A stretch of DNA of 64,000 nt, taken from the NCBI GenBank assembly GCA_946406115.1, contig OX291543.1, forward strand, positions 26,128,815 through 26,192,814, written 5' to 3'. The translations under genes were made by a program, and so were the position numbers. The notes beneath the pieces were generated by a model, which was not told the origin of the DNA, ran no database searches, and saw only the letters and a program-made list of their open reading frames with translations. The DNA comes from Apoda limacodes (lineage: Eukaryota; Arthropoda; Insecta; Lepidoptera; Limacodidae). This document shows positions 1-11,324 of the stretch, piece by piece. Numbering within the stretch: the stretch's first letter is position 1; every line of letters starts with the position of its first letter.

Positions 1-905
1 ACATGTTCCTATATTTTTATGCGAATTATACTGGAATCTTGAATATCTTCGGCAACCAGTGAAGACCTTGTTAATCCATTAATGTTAATTAAATAGAATA
101 CATATAGATAATTTATAGAAATAGATAGACCGGTATTGTTGCTGAAGGTTTGCCTTGCCTGTTCTGTCAAAAAGAAATTTTGTGAATACTTACTTACTTA
201 CTTACCGACGATATTTCATTATAACAATTTATTAATATCGTACAAAAGAAATAATACCATATGATATTAAACTAACAATCGGCATTATTTGTTTTATCAA
301 AGTTTTGACAACAAATAAATAAAATAATGATGTAAAGCAGCAATGTACCAGTAGGCAAAGGCAATGCAACTATTTCAAAACAAGATGATTTTCACCGACT
401 TAAATTAGGGTACAGATATCGACTATCGATTGATGAAAAGGAATCCCTACGCAAAACTAGTGTTCAACTTATACGATGTGCCGAAGATGTTAGCATCCAT
501 TAATGGTGAAACTGCTCTTTATTTAGCCACGAAACACTTCATAATCTTTTACGATCTGAATACTGTATATAGGTGAAAAGTAAATGCTTTTGACGAAACA
601 GTACGCCTTGCTTATAGCTTACTCAAAGCCATAATGGCTTAATGTAGTCGAGCACTGGTTCGATTTAAATGTAAATGTGTAATGGTTTTTCGTTGAAAAT
701 ACTTAGAATATTGATCATTTTTTGATACTGTTTGGTAGGGGATTCCATCAGGTTGTATCTATCACCACTAATACATAAGGGTATAACGTCACTTTTGGAT
801 GGATCAATCAAAAACGTAGTCTTTTAAATAAATAACAACCAAACATTACTGTTTTCTTTTTACATTACTGCATCACATTAACTTACTACAAGGCTGAAAA
901 AGAGT
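1..905. other. AT-rich non-coding DNA
   Basis: No open reading frame or known repeat recognised, apart from a short (TTAC)n microsatellite at about 188-204. Confidence 0.6.
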
Positions 906-1358
906 TATAAGCATGGTCTGGTTATTGTTATCCTTATATCAGAAATATGAAAATAAATAGAGTCATAGGTAAATCTAAAAGTGGTATTGTTTATTAGTTA
1001 GCATTACACTTTGAGCTGAAATAGAACAACAAGCCTAATCCGGCTATCCCAATCCTTATTTATCCTTATCTACATTACCAACTTTAATTTTACTTAAATA
1101 CTCGTACTCGTACAAAATTTGTGCAGTAAAGAATTTTATTATTATTATTGTTATTATTCAATAATATGAAAGTGCGTTTATATTTTGTTAACTATAAAGT
1201 TACAAACATGATCTGGTTATACTACTCCTTCTATCATTAATATGAAAGTGCTTTTGGTTTTTGTTTACTGTTTATTACTCCGTCAAACTTAAGATGTAAA
1301 TAGTAATAATCATATTATCTGTTTATACTACTCCTTATATCAATAATATGAAAGTGCG
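906..1358 (+). repeat. Cluster of short related repeats
   Basis: A motif of about 40 bp, reading roughly 'tggttatactactcctt..atcaataatatgaaagtgc', recurs near 910-955 (diverged), 1208-1250 and 1317-1358. Its second half also occurs at 1160-1176. The spacing is irregular, so this is not a simple satellite. It resembles the 5' part of lepidopteran dispersed elements that begin near 'aatattatgaaagtgcg', inserted or duplicated several times. Confidence 0.5.
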
Positions 1359-1365
1359 TTTATAT

Positions 1366-1530
1366 GCGAAGGGTTCCGAACCACAAAAAAATCACGTTTT
1401 TTGTATGGGAGCTCCCTTTAAATTTTTATTTTATATATTTTAATTAAGTTATTTATTTTTAAAGTGACTATATAACGCCAATAAAGCAAATTTATATGTA
1501 CTTTGGGGCTCCCTTAATTATATATTAGAC
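1366..1530 (-). mobile_element. Fragment of (GTCY)n-type MITE
   Basis: The stretch 'agggttccgaac..', then 'aatcacgttttttgtatggg', then 'gctccctttaaatttttatttta' is the minus-strand form of the interior of the same element seen whole at 27381-27693, where 'gggctcccatacaacaaacg' is in the plus sense. The microsatellite half is missing, so this is a partial old copy. Confidence 0.55.
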
Positions 1531-1651
1531 ATATATCATTACACTTTGCGCTAAAATAAAGCACAGGGCACAATTTGGCTTTGAACTCTATTAACGGGAC
1601 GAGAACTGGGTGGAACAGAAAGAAGTAAATCTACGTACTCTAACTAACTGT

Positions 1652-1858
1652 CTAACCTATACTCAAATAGATATTAAGAACCATTGTTATATTGTCAAAA
1701 TATTGATTGGCAGATTCGCATGCATCAACTAGTTTAACATAATTCTCGAAACTTGGAAGCACTGGACCACACACAAGAACATTATTACTTCCTGCACAGA
1801 TTGCAATGAGCTGGTTCGTCGTAACATCTTCATACATTTTACATGTCATTACGAACAA
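1652..1858 (-). CDS. Unrecognised 68-codon reading frame
   Basis: This open frame on the minus strand has fairly balanced amino-acid use (for example the run LIAICAGSNNVLVCGPVLP), unlike the Lys/Asn/Phe-rich chance frames around it. I recognise no family, and I see no convincing splice sites, signal peptide or catalytic motif. It lies between repeats and could be a remnant of a transposon protein or a chance frame. Confidence 0.15.
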   Translation of the reverse strand: MFVMTCKMYEDVTTNQLIAICAGSNNVLVCGPVLPSFENYVKLVDACESANQYFDNITMVLNIYLSIG

Positions 1859-1885
1859 AAATTGCTAGGGCGTGGCAGTTCAAGT

Positions 1886-1953
1886 AAAAACAGCGGTGCT
1901 CTCGTTACACAGGATGGTCAAAAACAGCGATGCTCTCGTTACACAGGGTGGTC
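1886..1953 (+). repeat. Two-copy tandem repeat, about 35 bp unit
   Basis: The unit 'cagcggtgctctcgttacac..ggtc' occurs twice in a row with one or two differences. A partial third start ('ggtcaaaaaca') runs toward the hairpin that follows at 1977. Confidence 0.8.
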
Positions 1954-1976
1954 AAAAACACATCTGTGCTTTTTAG

Positions 1977-2254
1977 TTTTGGTATAGTATATAAATAAAT
2001 AAAACTAAAATTAAGGTAGATGTTTCGACGTTTATTGGTCGTTGTCAATACTTAATTAATAAAGTTATTATAATATATGATTTTAGGATTTTTATTTAGA
2101 GTTATTAATGAAAGTTGATGTGATGTTTCTGTGTGTGTTGACTATGAATGTCATATATTATAATAACTTTATTAATTAAGTATTGACAACGACCAATAAA
2201 CGTCGAAATATCTACATAATTTTAGTTTTATTTATTTATATACTATAACAAAAA
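1977..2254. mobile_element. Large foldback element (104-bp inverted arms)
   Basis: The left arm at 1977-2080 is the reverse complement of the right arm at 2151-2254 with only a few mismatches; the spacer is 70 bp (2081-2150). The arms contain 'tcgacgtttattggtcgttg'. The high arm identity argues for a recent origin. It has no coding capacity and would fold into a long hairpin if transcribed. It may be a foldback MITE or a palindromic duplication. I did not find a clear target-site duplication. Confidence 0.75.
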
Positions 2255-2923
2255 TATTATAAACTAGGTTTATTCAACAGTTACAGTTAGGTACTTATTT
2301 TGGTAATAATGTCTGGTAACGTATTTTTGAAGTGGTAACTTTTCTAGCAGATTGAGATGTCAAATATACTACGACAAAAAAGCAAATAAACAAACATTAT
2401 TATTTAAAATAAATAAATATGTATACGAAGTGATGGTAAGTAAATAGCTAGTATGTTTTTACTTCTGCCCGCACTCCCGGAGTGCAACCCGTTTTTTTTA
2501 AAATTTAGTTTGGCATGTTTTAAAATATGTTGGAATTTAGGGTTCCGTACCTCAAAAGGAAATAAGAATCAGCCAAGTGCGAGTCGGACTCGCGCACGAA
2601 TGGTTCCGTACCATTATCTACAAAAACGAGTAACTAACTTACTACTTAATAACGGTTCATGAGATACAGCCTGGTGACAGGAACACGTGGTATCAAGCTA
2701 AAAATCAGATACTCAGGTCTACTGTCCCTTGGAGTTGTGAAAAATCAAACAACTAAGTCATCAAAATCAAAAGATACAGCCGTTTATGACGCAAATTTAC
2801 GCAAATTTTCGAAACTTGAAAGGGACTCAAAACCTACAGGTTACTACTACCCGTGAACTCAGAATCTTGAAATTTGAAATAAAAGAAAAATTGCGAAAAC
2901 TGTAAATTTTTAGTAACATCATA

Positions 2924-3839
2924 CAGTACAATCCGTTTATTATGACATCGAAAGGAATGGACAAACACGTCATAATAAGCGGACGTCATACAAAACGTTT
3001 TGTGAAATAAAAAACCTTTTTTATGTAAATATGTATGTAGTTAAGTATTTTAATACAGAAACATAGTAAATACATATATATACATACATATTAAATCAAA
3101 ATCAAAATTGTACATAATCAGCACATAATAACACATACAAGTGTATTTTTTACTGTAAGAGATCTGTAATTTTTGACTGCTTTTGTTTTTTCATTTTATT
3201 GTAAAAACAGTCTCTAATACTATTGTGTATAGAAGACATAGCTATGGTCAAATTATCATTTTCAATATTGCTGTGAACAAATGGTGATAAAAATTCTGCA
3301 GCTTTTAATGCCTCTTCTGCGGTAGGTAATGGTTCAAAATATTTGAATTGAACGATTGCTTAATGCGGTTCTTGTTTTTAAAAATCATTGAGATTGTCGA
3401 ATGACCCACGCCAAATTCCTTTGCGAGACATGAGTTAGATTCTCCATTTTCTAATTTGCATATTATTGCACCTTTCTCTTCAATTGTAAATGCTTTACGT
3501 CGTTGAGATGACATTTTTTTCACAGTAACAAACAAAAAACAATGCGTGACCTTCAAGCGTCAATTACTCACTGAGATTCAAAACAAAAACGAGCCACGTG
3601 CCGAACGTCGTCGGGAATCAACGAACATTACCGGAGGTGTAAAGAATCATGTCGGTCATTATAACCGGACATAATTTATTAAAAATGGGTCATAATAAGC
3701 GACATGTCACTGTAAGGGAAGTCATTATATCCGAATTTTTTATAAAGAATTTTATATGAAAACCAAACTTCGTGGTGTAATTACGTCATAATAACCGGTT
3801 GGTCAATATAGGCGGAGTCATAATAAACGGATTGTACTG
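2924..3839 (-). mobile_element. pogo/Tigger-type DNA transposon, internally deleted
   Basis: The terminal inverted repeats are 'cagtacaatccgtttattat' at 2924 and its reverse complement ending at 3839. They are flanked by TA at 2922-2923 and 3840-3841, as expected for the Tc1/mariner/pogo superfamily. Variants of 'gtcataataagcgg' recur inside both ends (near 2968, 3655, 3690, 3720, 3784), forming subterminal repeats. At 916 bp it is far shorter than a full pogo element (about 2 kb). The coding strand is minus and only the two ends of the transposase remain. It sits inside an older (GTCY)n element. Confidence 0.88.
3150..3556 (-). pseudogene. Deleted pogo-type transposase: CENP-B-like HTH plus C-terminal tail
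   Basis: On the minus strand from 3556, a likely true start (MSSQRRKAFTIEEKGA) lies at codon 15. It opens a CENP-B/pogo N-terminal helix-turn-helix of about 50 residues, with motifs AKEFGVGHSTIS and IFKNKNRIK; this domain binds the terminal repeats. The frame stops at 3305. A second frame continues from about 3350 to a stop at 3150 and reads FEPLPTAEEALKAAEFL, then a tail ending KQSKITDLLQ. That tail resembles the C-terminal end of pogo/Tigger transposases, where Drosophila pogo carries a PCNA-binding motif of the Qxx[IL]xx type. The whole catalytic DDE region is missing and there is a frameshift near 3350, so it cannot act as a transposase. The DNA-binding part could in principle still be made. 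Confidence 0.8.
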
Positions 3840-4344
3840 TATAATAAAAATATTTCAAATAATATACAATAACATATAATAAGTTTGCACAGAACCCTCG
3901 GTGCGCGAGCCAGACTCGCACTTGGCCGGTTTTTTTTTAATTTATTTTTACCTCTTCAGCACTAAAATGGTAGTTTTGGTGTTCAAAAACAGTGGGCAAA
4001 ATAGATTTTTGCTACGAACGTAAAAGTTCGAATATTACCTTTTGGAATGCAGCGATACTGAAATAAAACAACAACGCGATGATTGGTTTCGAAACAAATT
4101 TATTTTAATTTAATTTTTTTAAAATTACATTGCATTTTTTCAATATTGACGTACTAAATATTTATGTTTAAAAATAACTTTTAATAATAATAGCGTTTAT
4201 TTCAATAAAATATGCCTTGATTTCGATAAAAGTGTCATAGAGTAAATGTCTGAACGCACGTCTAAAAAAAAAGAAAGCAAAATGGCGCGAAACTAATTAT
4301 ATATTTTAACCTTAGATTGTTTATTTACGTATACTTTTTGAAAA

Positions 4345-4509
4345 ATGAGTGATCCGAGTTACGAAGATATTTCTTTAACACCGGAAGAGTTAAGACAACA
4401 AGTGTCTAATGCTGAACTAAGCTTTTACCAAAGAAGTCACGTGAAAAATATCTTAAAGCATACGAATTGTTCAATAATTGGCGACTTTTAAAAGGTGCTA
4501 ATGTTAATA
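4345..4509 (+). pseudogene. Crypton-like tyrosine recombinase, N-terminal fragment
   Basis: An ATG at 4345 opens MSDPSYEDISLTPEELRQQ. A single-base frameshift near 4420 moves the continuation into another frame, which reads LLPKKSREKYLKAYELFNNW and then RLLKGANVN. The 'LLPKKS..KY..AY..F..W' signature is the start of the core-binding domain of the tyrosine-recombinase-like proteins (Crypton-related) that are common in insect genomes. Homology stops at about 4509, before any catalytic Arg/His/Tyr region, so this is a 5' fragment of an element or of a domesticated copy. About 55 of the usual 300 or more residues remain. I recognise the family by motif only. Confidence 0.6.
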
Positions 4510-7500
4510 GTTTGTATCTACCTATTGTTTATTTTTTATAGTAGCAGAGTAAAGTAGGTCGGATTTGTAAATTAAAATAAACTAATTGTTTAATATGGCC
4601 TTCAGTGTTTTCTTTGCCTAAGACATTTTTTTTTCGCACTGGTAGAAGTGAAAAGTTGTATGTTTCACACGAGAGGAAATTATTTTAGGATACGTGACTT
4701 TAAATCCCTTGCTGTGCTCAGTATAGTCTATATTAGAATGACTACTTTACTAGCTCGGGATCTAAAGTCGGCACTCTTCACAAAAAACAACATTGCCCAC
4801 CTGTTGAAGAAATAACTATTACCTGTTGGTATAGTAGAAAAAAAAAACCGCATCAAAAATGGCTCAGCATATTTAAATGATCCGCGCACAAAAAGACAAA
4901 TGATCATTTTTGGTTCGAAGACGTGACTACGCCCCGAGAAGTTGCTACAGGATGTTTTAGAATGCCTATCTCTAGTTTACGTTAAGAGATGGCTGTTTTA
5001 CATAACCTTCATAATTTATAATACATATAAAAATTAAATTTTATAATTTCTTTATTTTAAGATTTCAAAAATCGTTTACACACCATCAGGTTACTTTATC
5101 TCTTTAAATTAAATACTAGTTTAAATATATTAATTTAAAAAGGACAGTTTTTTCATTTAACTTTTTCCATAGCAAAAAAAATATTTTTATAATAATATGT
5201 ATAAAGCCTTTATCTTTATTTCCCATGTAAATTTATACTTCAAAAACGCTATGTTTGCATAAAATTCGATTTCCTGAAGAAGTATAGTTAATTGCGTTAG
5301 CGGAGATCGAAGTATCGACATTCGAAGCCTCGCAAACTGGTTGTTACGGTGAAACTGACCAGGGGCGGGCAACCATTTGGAGTAAGTAAATATTTACGTT
5401 TTATTTCCTTTCATATTATTAAAAAACGATTTAAGTTTGCAAATTGTACTAGTACAGGGACAGTTAATTGGTTTTTAATGATGAATTACTAAATAATTTA
5501 CTCCTTAAAAATAAGCCGAATTTAAAGCGGAACTGCGAAAGTATTCATTAATAGTGTATAAAATTACCGTATGCAATATTTATGACATTACCTTGAAAAT
5601 AAAGAAATATCCATCATCCAAACGTCATACCGTTACTTTAATGCTAAAGCAACTTCGAAGACTGATTATTATTAAAAGTACCTGGAACAAAATACAATTT
5701 ATGAGATGTTTTGCCTAGTGAGACAACTTAATACTTATTAATCATGTTATTGCCTATAAATTTTTATAAGTATTACAATAAACCTTAGAGTCCTAACTAG
5801 TAGATTGTTTATCAAATTTAACTGGATTCTGATCATGCACAAAAGCCAATTTGGTTTTAAAGAATGAGAAACTATGCTCACCTATTTATATGATGGTCTT
5901 ATCAACCAACATTAGATATAGAAATACCGTACAGTTTGAGTATATCAAAACTTTATATTTTTATCATATTATACTTTCTCTTAAAATAAAGGAAAGGTTT
6001 ACGACCCCCTGATGATTTCTCTGCAGAGCAGGCACGTTCGTGCGGAATTTAGATACGACTTGGACACTCGCTCTTGTTAGAAGAACATCTGCGTAGTACA
6101 ACATATGTATACCTATGTATGTAGCACTACGCAGATGTATTTATGATATGCATATTAGTAAATAGGTATTTTTATTGATTTGACTAGAGCTCTTAAATTA
6201 AAATTTTCTCAAATACATAGTAACAGATATTCAATTGTGGAGATGAAACATCAAAAAATTGGAGAAAAGAAAAGGGCATTTTGTGGTGGAACGGAAAAAG
6301 TTACATTATTACTGCCGCGGCCCGTAAACGCAGTATAACCGGGCGATTGTGAGTATGCGGGCCAAGACATACATCACAAAGTCCGGTTATGCTCAGTTGT
6401 AGCCAACGCTTGTATAGTGCTTTTCTCAAACATGCATGTTAAAAACAGATTATATTGACAATTGTATGTATTAATAATAATAAAAATAGTTTAGGTAATT
6501 TTGTTGCCAAATCGCCGCGTTCTAATGTCGATTTATTTTTTTTACTTTTTTAGATTAATGGCGTTTTTTTTTGCTGTGCCAGTCCGAAATAAGAATAAAA
6601 TTTGAAAAGTTATCTTTTTACTCATCAATCAAGCCAAATCCCAAATCATATACAAATAACCATTTAAAAAAAAACGAATTTGAAAACCCATATTTTTATT
6701 CGAAAAAAAATAGATATTTTAAGATTAAAAATATCGTCGATAAATATCGATTGTTTGTGAAAAAATATCAATATAGTTATTTATAATGGCTATTCCGAAT
6801 GTGAAACCGAAGTGTATATTCATAATCTTGCTAATTCGCTACACGCTACTGCCATTAACATAATAATTTCATGGCTGCCATAATACTTGGTCGAACCTCA
6901 TCAATTTATGTTTCGATTGCTTGATATATGAGTTATGTCAGTCTTATATTTATTACAACCACTCGTATATATTTGGTTTCAATTTACTTAGTTCTATTTA
7001 AAAAAAAAATAATACGACTCATAAACGAAATAAGTTTATTTATATTTATAATATTATTTGTTGTACAGGAATAAAACTATAAGTTAGTTTTTTTTGACAC
7101 TACTACTAGCTTAAAATTACTTGTCACGTATCTTTCAAAAAAAGAAGATATACGAAACAAATCAATTAAGTGGCAACGACCACCCATTGTATTTGATTCA
7201 GATGTCTCGTTAAGGGGACGTGCTTACAGTAAGAAAAACAGGCTACTGTCAAATTTATGTGCACCATTAAATTCTTTGTCGCGGCTGTGAATATTCAATG
7301 ATCGGCATTTTAACGAAACTCAATTTGAGCCAAAGTTCCTTCATTGTTGCCGAAAAGGTAACAGATAAAATTGGACTCAATAAAACGTGGCACGATATAT
7401 TGATAGCCTCATTACGGCTCCTGTTTTTGGACTCTAATTTAATTGGCAATATAAATACTGTAACTTTCCTTGCTCTTTTATCGCATGACAGATTATTAAT

Positions 7501-7970
7501 TGAAAAAGCGAAGGTAGTTTAAAAGGGTATTTATATGGTGTAATTAAAACAAGTTGGATTGCGGAGGTGAAATTTGCCATGTCGAGAATTGCGAGCATGC
7601 TGAGTCCATCAATATAGCAAGACTAGCATCCGGCGACAACTCATTGGACAACCGGACGTGATTGAATACTAATCATATTTCATCCCACCGATAAACCTTT
7701 GCAAATATTTGCGCAAGACGTGTCAAGACTTGGTTAGCATTTGTGCCTAACCTATGTATCATGTATCATAAACCCATAGCTATAATGCAACCTTCCTTAA
7801 ATTCCAACTTACAAATAAAAAGCAAATTTAAATAGTTAACATTTTTATTATTATAAACGATTATTTGTATTTGACTTGGTTTTGGGGATTCTTTGTGGTA
7901 TTATGATATTAAGCGTTACTATTTTTATAAACAAAAAATACTATGGTTGTTGAGAAGATATCCTACTAAG
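4510..7970. other. AT-rich non-coding DNA
   Basis: No convincing gene. The stretch 4890-5030 ('cgccccgagaagttgctaca', 'gtttacgttaagagatggct') is more complex and may be an old transposon end. A 30-codon open stretch at 5290-5379 before a GTAAGT was noted but is too weak to call. A hairpin at 6085-6138 is listed separately. Both strands are open around 7270-7520 without any recognised product. Confidence 0.5.
6085..6138. repeat. Hairpin, 13-bp perfect stem
   Basis: 'acatctgcgtagt' at 6085-6097 pairs with 'actacgcagatgt' at 6126-6138 across a 28-nt loop. No transposon ends were recognised around it. Confidence 0.75.
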
Positions 7971-7974
7971 GTTG

Positions 7975-8110
7975 TTACGTTTAATCACGCTTCAACCAGT
8001 AAACGGATCGGGGTGAAACTTGGCACACATATAAGTTAGGTCTTGGAGTAAGTAGTAGCCTATTTTTTCCCGAAAAATCGAATGATCCTGCGGAAATAGC
8101 TTTAACCGAG
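7975..8110 (+). repeat. Dispersed repeat, 'cggatcggggtgaaacttgg' type
   Basis: It reads 'aaacggatcggggtgaaacttggcac..ataagttaggt..' and then 'tttttcccgaaaaatcg'. The same text recurs at about 11600-11700, and this wording is typical of old non-autonomous elements in insect genomes. Its ends are not defined. Confidence 0.55.
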
Positions 8111-8229
8111 CTTAAAGTAACTATATTTGTAAACGTCGCAAAACATGCATAGTTAATACTCGTTACAATAACCTGTGAACAAAAAATATAAATTACAACG
8201 CTATCACAAGTAATGAAAAAACTCATGAA

Positions 8230-10150
8230 GTTGTCACAAAAGTCATTACATAAATACCGATTAATTAACGTAAGAAACTGGTTGCTATCGCAAATATTGA
8301 ATCAATAATTAATCAGTAATTTACGTAATCAGGTCGAGGAAGTTAAATTGTTCGGGTATCACTGCAATAAACTTTAAGCTGTCTAAATATTTTAAATACC
8401 TTTAATCTATGTTTAGTTCCATGTCTTATTTTCTAAACAAAATTCTAAACTCAAAATCAAAATAAAAATTAGGCTTACACAAGAACAAATAAAAAAGGCC
8501 ACTATGTAGAATGTAGTTAAATCTATCTTTTTTTTGTTTTTGTATTTTGCCTGTCTCATATTTTGAGCTTAAATCATTGTCGAATGTTTTATGAATGAAA
8601 AAGAAATGGTGTTTGAAAGATTAAGAGTAAGTTACGGTTAGCTATTATAGAAATTGATTAAGAATATCCGTGAACGTAAACAACATTGTTGAAAACTGGT
8701 TTTTCATGTGTTACTTATTTGTCAGCTCAACAAACTTAGTCTATTTTTGGAATATTAGTGCAACTTAACCTATCACGACTGTAGTGCTGTAGGTACTCTT
8801 TACTTTTGTTAGCGTAAAATTACGCAGTTTCATATGCCGTAAACTAAGGCAAAGTTATTATTAATAAAAAAATGGCTACTAAGGCTATAAATCTTTACAT
8901 GTTCTACTTATAAATTTGCTCGATTTGTAAATTCACTAAACTAATCCGTCATCAATTTGCAATCAGGAAACATTTTTTGCATTTATAGTACGTATAATTT
9001 GTTGTCACTGTTACTTGTTAACATTTTTTACGCTTCTTTTTACGCATGGACAGATAAAGTAAAAATTAAAGGCAGTTTTGTAAGGAAAACACAAATTATA
9101 CACTTTTTCAATGAATGATAAGTACACGTATTATACATTTATGCGACGTTAAACTCAATTTTATGCAATAAAACGATGTACCCGATAATGTCAGGAAGAC
9201 AACTAATCTTGCGCAAGATCGCTCCAAAATGTTTAAAGTCCATTTTAAAGCACTACAAAATACCGAAATAATTATTGCACTGATCTGTAAAATGCGAACT
9301 TTACGCTATCTTCACTGGGTTACTTACTTTATTTTTACTGGCACAGTTTAATACGGTGCTAAAACTGTTTTTGACTTCTGAACTGAAGTGAAGTTAGAAT
9401 TTAATATATTATTCTTACTAATACTCAGACCAAAATGTAGTAGCAGATACATAGTACGAATACTGTAAATGACAAGTAAGACCAGTTTAAGGCGCTCTAT
9501 TTTAAGAAATGTTATTATATATTATTAATATATTAACTGAAGGCGATAACTAGCGTTGGTGAAACTATGCATTCAGAGCATACTTCTCGTCAATAAGTCT
9601 ACAAAGAATGTGCAAAAAATGCATATTTAACAATCCTTTAACTAAACGGGAACAAAGTGGCAGGTAAAGGAATTTTATAGTGCCAGATATTTAGCATACA
9701 TACTGTTATGTAGTATGAAACATTTTCCTTACATTCCGCGTCTAGTTCTTATTCTAGTGTACTAGTGCTGTGCCAACGGCTATTTATCGATGTATCGGGA
9801 AGTGATCGGTGAAAGTATGCAAGCGGGGCACAAAGCCCAACGCAACGGTGCGACACTGCCCTCTGTCCACTGCTTCTTGCTATTGATACCATAGGCCAGC
9901 CTAACCATTTCCTGGTTTGTGGCCACCACTATTGTTTCAAGAATTTACATTTCTGGACGTGTTTAAGAACAATATGAAATTGTTTATACGTAGACTAGAT
10001 ATGTAAGAGTATTTAATACTATATAGCTGTTCCCGCGATCGCGTACGTTTTGAAAACAAACATTTTATCATGTTATTATACATAATTTATATTTTTTTAG
10101 TTGGTCAAACTTTAAACTCTCGTATAATTTAACTATAAAAGTAATTGCAA
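8230..10150. other. AT-rich non-coding DNA with one GC-rich patch
   Basis: No gene recognised. The patch at 9775-9960 ('gcggggcacaaagcccaacg', 'caaccatttcctggtttgtg' type text) has higher GC and could be an old repeat or a regulatory segment. No family was assigned. Confidence 0.5.
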
Positions 10151-10159
10151 CAATCCATA

Positions 10160-10262
10160 TCCTATTGATATTATAAATGTGAAAGTTTAGATGTTTGTAA
10201 CTCAAAAAGCGGGAAAACTTTTATCGACCTAAACGAACAATAGTTTCGGCTATAGCTTGCTA
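10160..10262 (+). repeat. Fragment of dispersed insect repeat
   Basis: 'gatattataaatgtgaaagt' followed by 'gtttgtaactcaaaaa' matches the usual 5' wording of a widespread lepidopteran non-autonomous element. Only about 100 bp is recognisable. Confidence 0.4.
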
Positions 10263-11324
10263 ATTAAGGGCGGGCTGGGCACCTGGCAAAATCTAGTGTC
10301 AAAATATGCTTTATCAAGTAAGTAAGTATGAAATTTAATTTTTAAACATTTTCTTTTTGAACAGAAGAAATATTCTAAAATTGATTGCAATAAAAAAAAT
10401 GATTCTACTACTCTTTTTGATGTCCCTAACATTTTTTTGGCAAAACTTTACTTTCCCGAATCGTCACTTCTACTGCTGTCATATGACAACAACCAAAAGA
10501 AATAATATAGTACGATAAATATAATAAAATTTGTAAGCCGTAGTTTTTTTCATTTTCAAGAATTGTGAAATGCGCAAACACGCCTTAAAGTTTTATAATA
10601 AGCGACAATCGAAAATATTTTTTTATGTATATTTTATGTCTTTTATACATTAAGTGCAAAAATATTTTTATATTTTATTGTTTAATAAGTTTATAGTAAG
10701 ATGATATGTTGAATAAGTCCAAACTTCAAGTTATATTAAGTAAATGAAGTCGTAAGTAGTTCTGGTAGTGCTTTGCGATATCAAACAAGCTTTCACTTGT
10801 CATTATTAAAATTTAAAAGCTGTGTTTTGACACATAAAATATCGGTTTGTTCTGTAGCAAGTGAAACAATTACCTCAACATATTATTTAAGACATTCTTA
10901 AAGATAAGAAATTTTATGCCAGGTAGGAAGAATTACGTATGCTATCATATTTATTTTATATAACAAAATTGGCTATTTATTATTTTGTGGCGTACAAAGT
11001 ATATTCGTTTATGTATAGTTATGTGAAAGTTTTGTAAAGCTCCAAAATTGTATTTTTTATCTAATAAAAAAAGACGACATATCTGATTCAAATATGTGTA
11101 GATGAAAAATGTAAACTTCTGTTTGTGAATGTGACCTTGTGGCAGCAATAGATGGGGTGATCGTTGTTTTTATAGAGTTCTCACGCGCTAGACTAAGTTT
11201 TTCGGACGTTTTTTTTTAAAGTTTTTTAGCATGACATGATTAGTTGTCATAAGTAGGTCATATTTTTAGGTTGGAAAGAAACGGAATACTTATGAACTAA
11301 ATACTTAATCAATACTAATATTAT

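Larger units (their letters stand above)
2539..3938 (+). mobile_element. (GTCY)n-type MITE, split by inversion and pogo insertion
   Basis: The plus-strand start 'agggttccgtacctcaaaag' is at 2539-2562. Next comes a piece of the same family in minus orientation (about 2563-2689: 'gccaagtgcgagtcggactc' through 'catgagatacagcctggtga'). Plus-strand interior resumes at about 2690-2921 ('ctcaggtctactgtcccttg'). A pogo-type element occupies 2924-3839, and the plus-strand end at 3840-3938 finishes with 'gcgcgagccagactcgcact' and 'ggccggtttt'. Related MITEs carrying GTCY microsatellites are known from Lepidoptera. The short open frames here are by-products of the repeat. Confidence 0.8.

Noticed and set aside
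5290..5380. Plus-strand exon before GTAAGT at 5380
   Set aside because: About 30 open codons with no polypyrimidine tract upstream; too weak.
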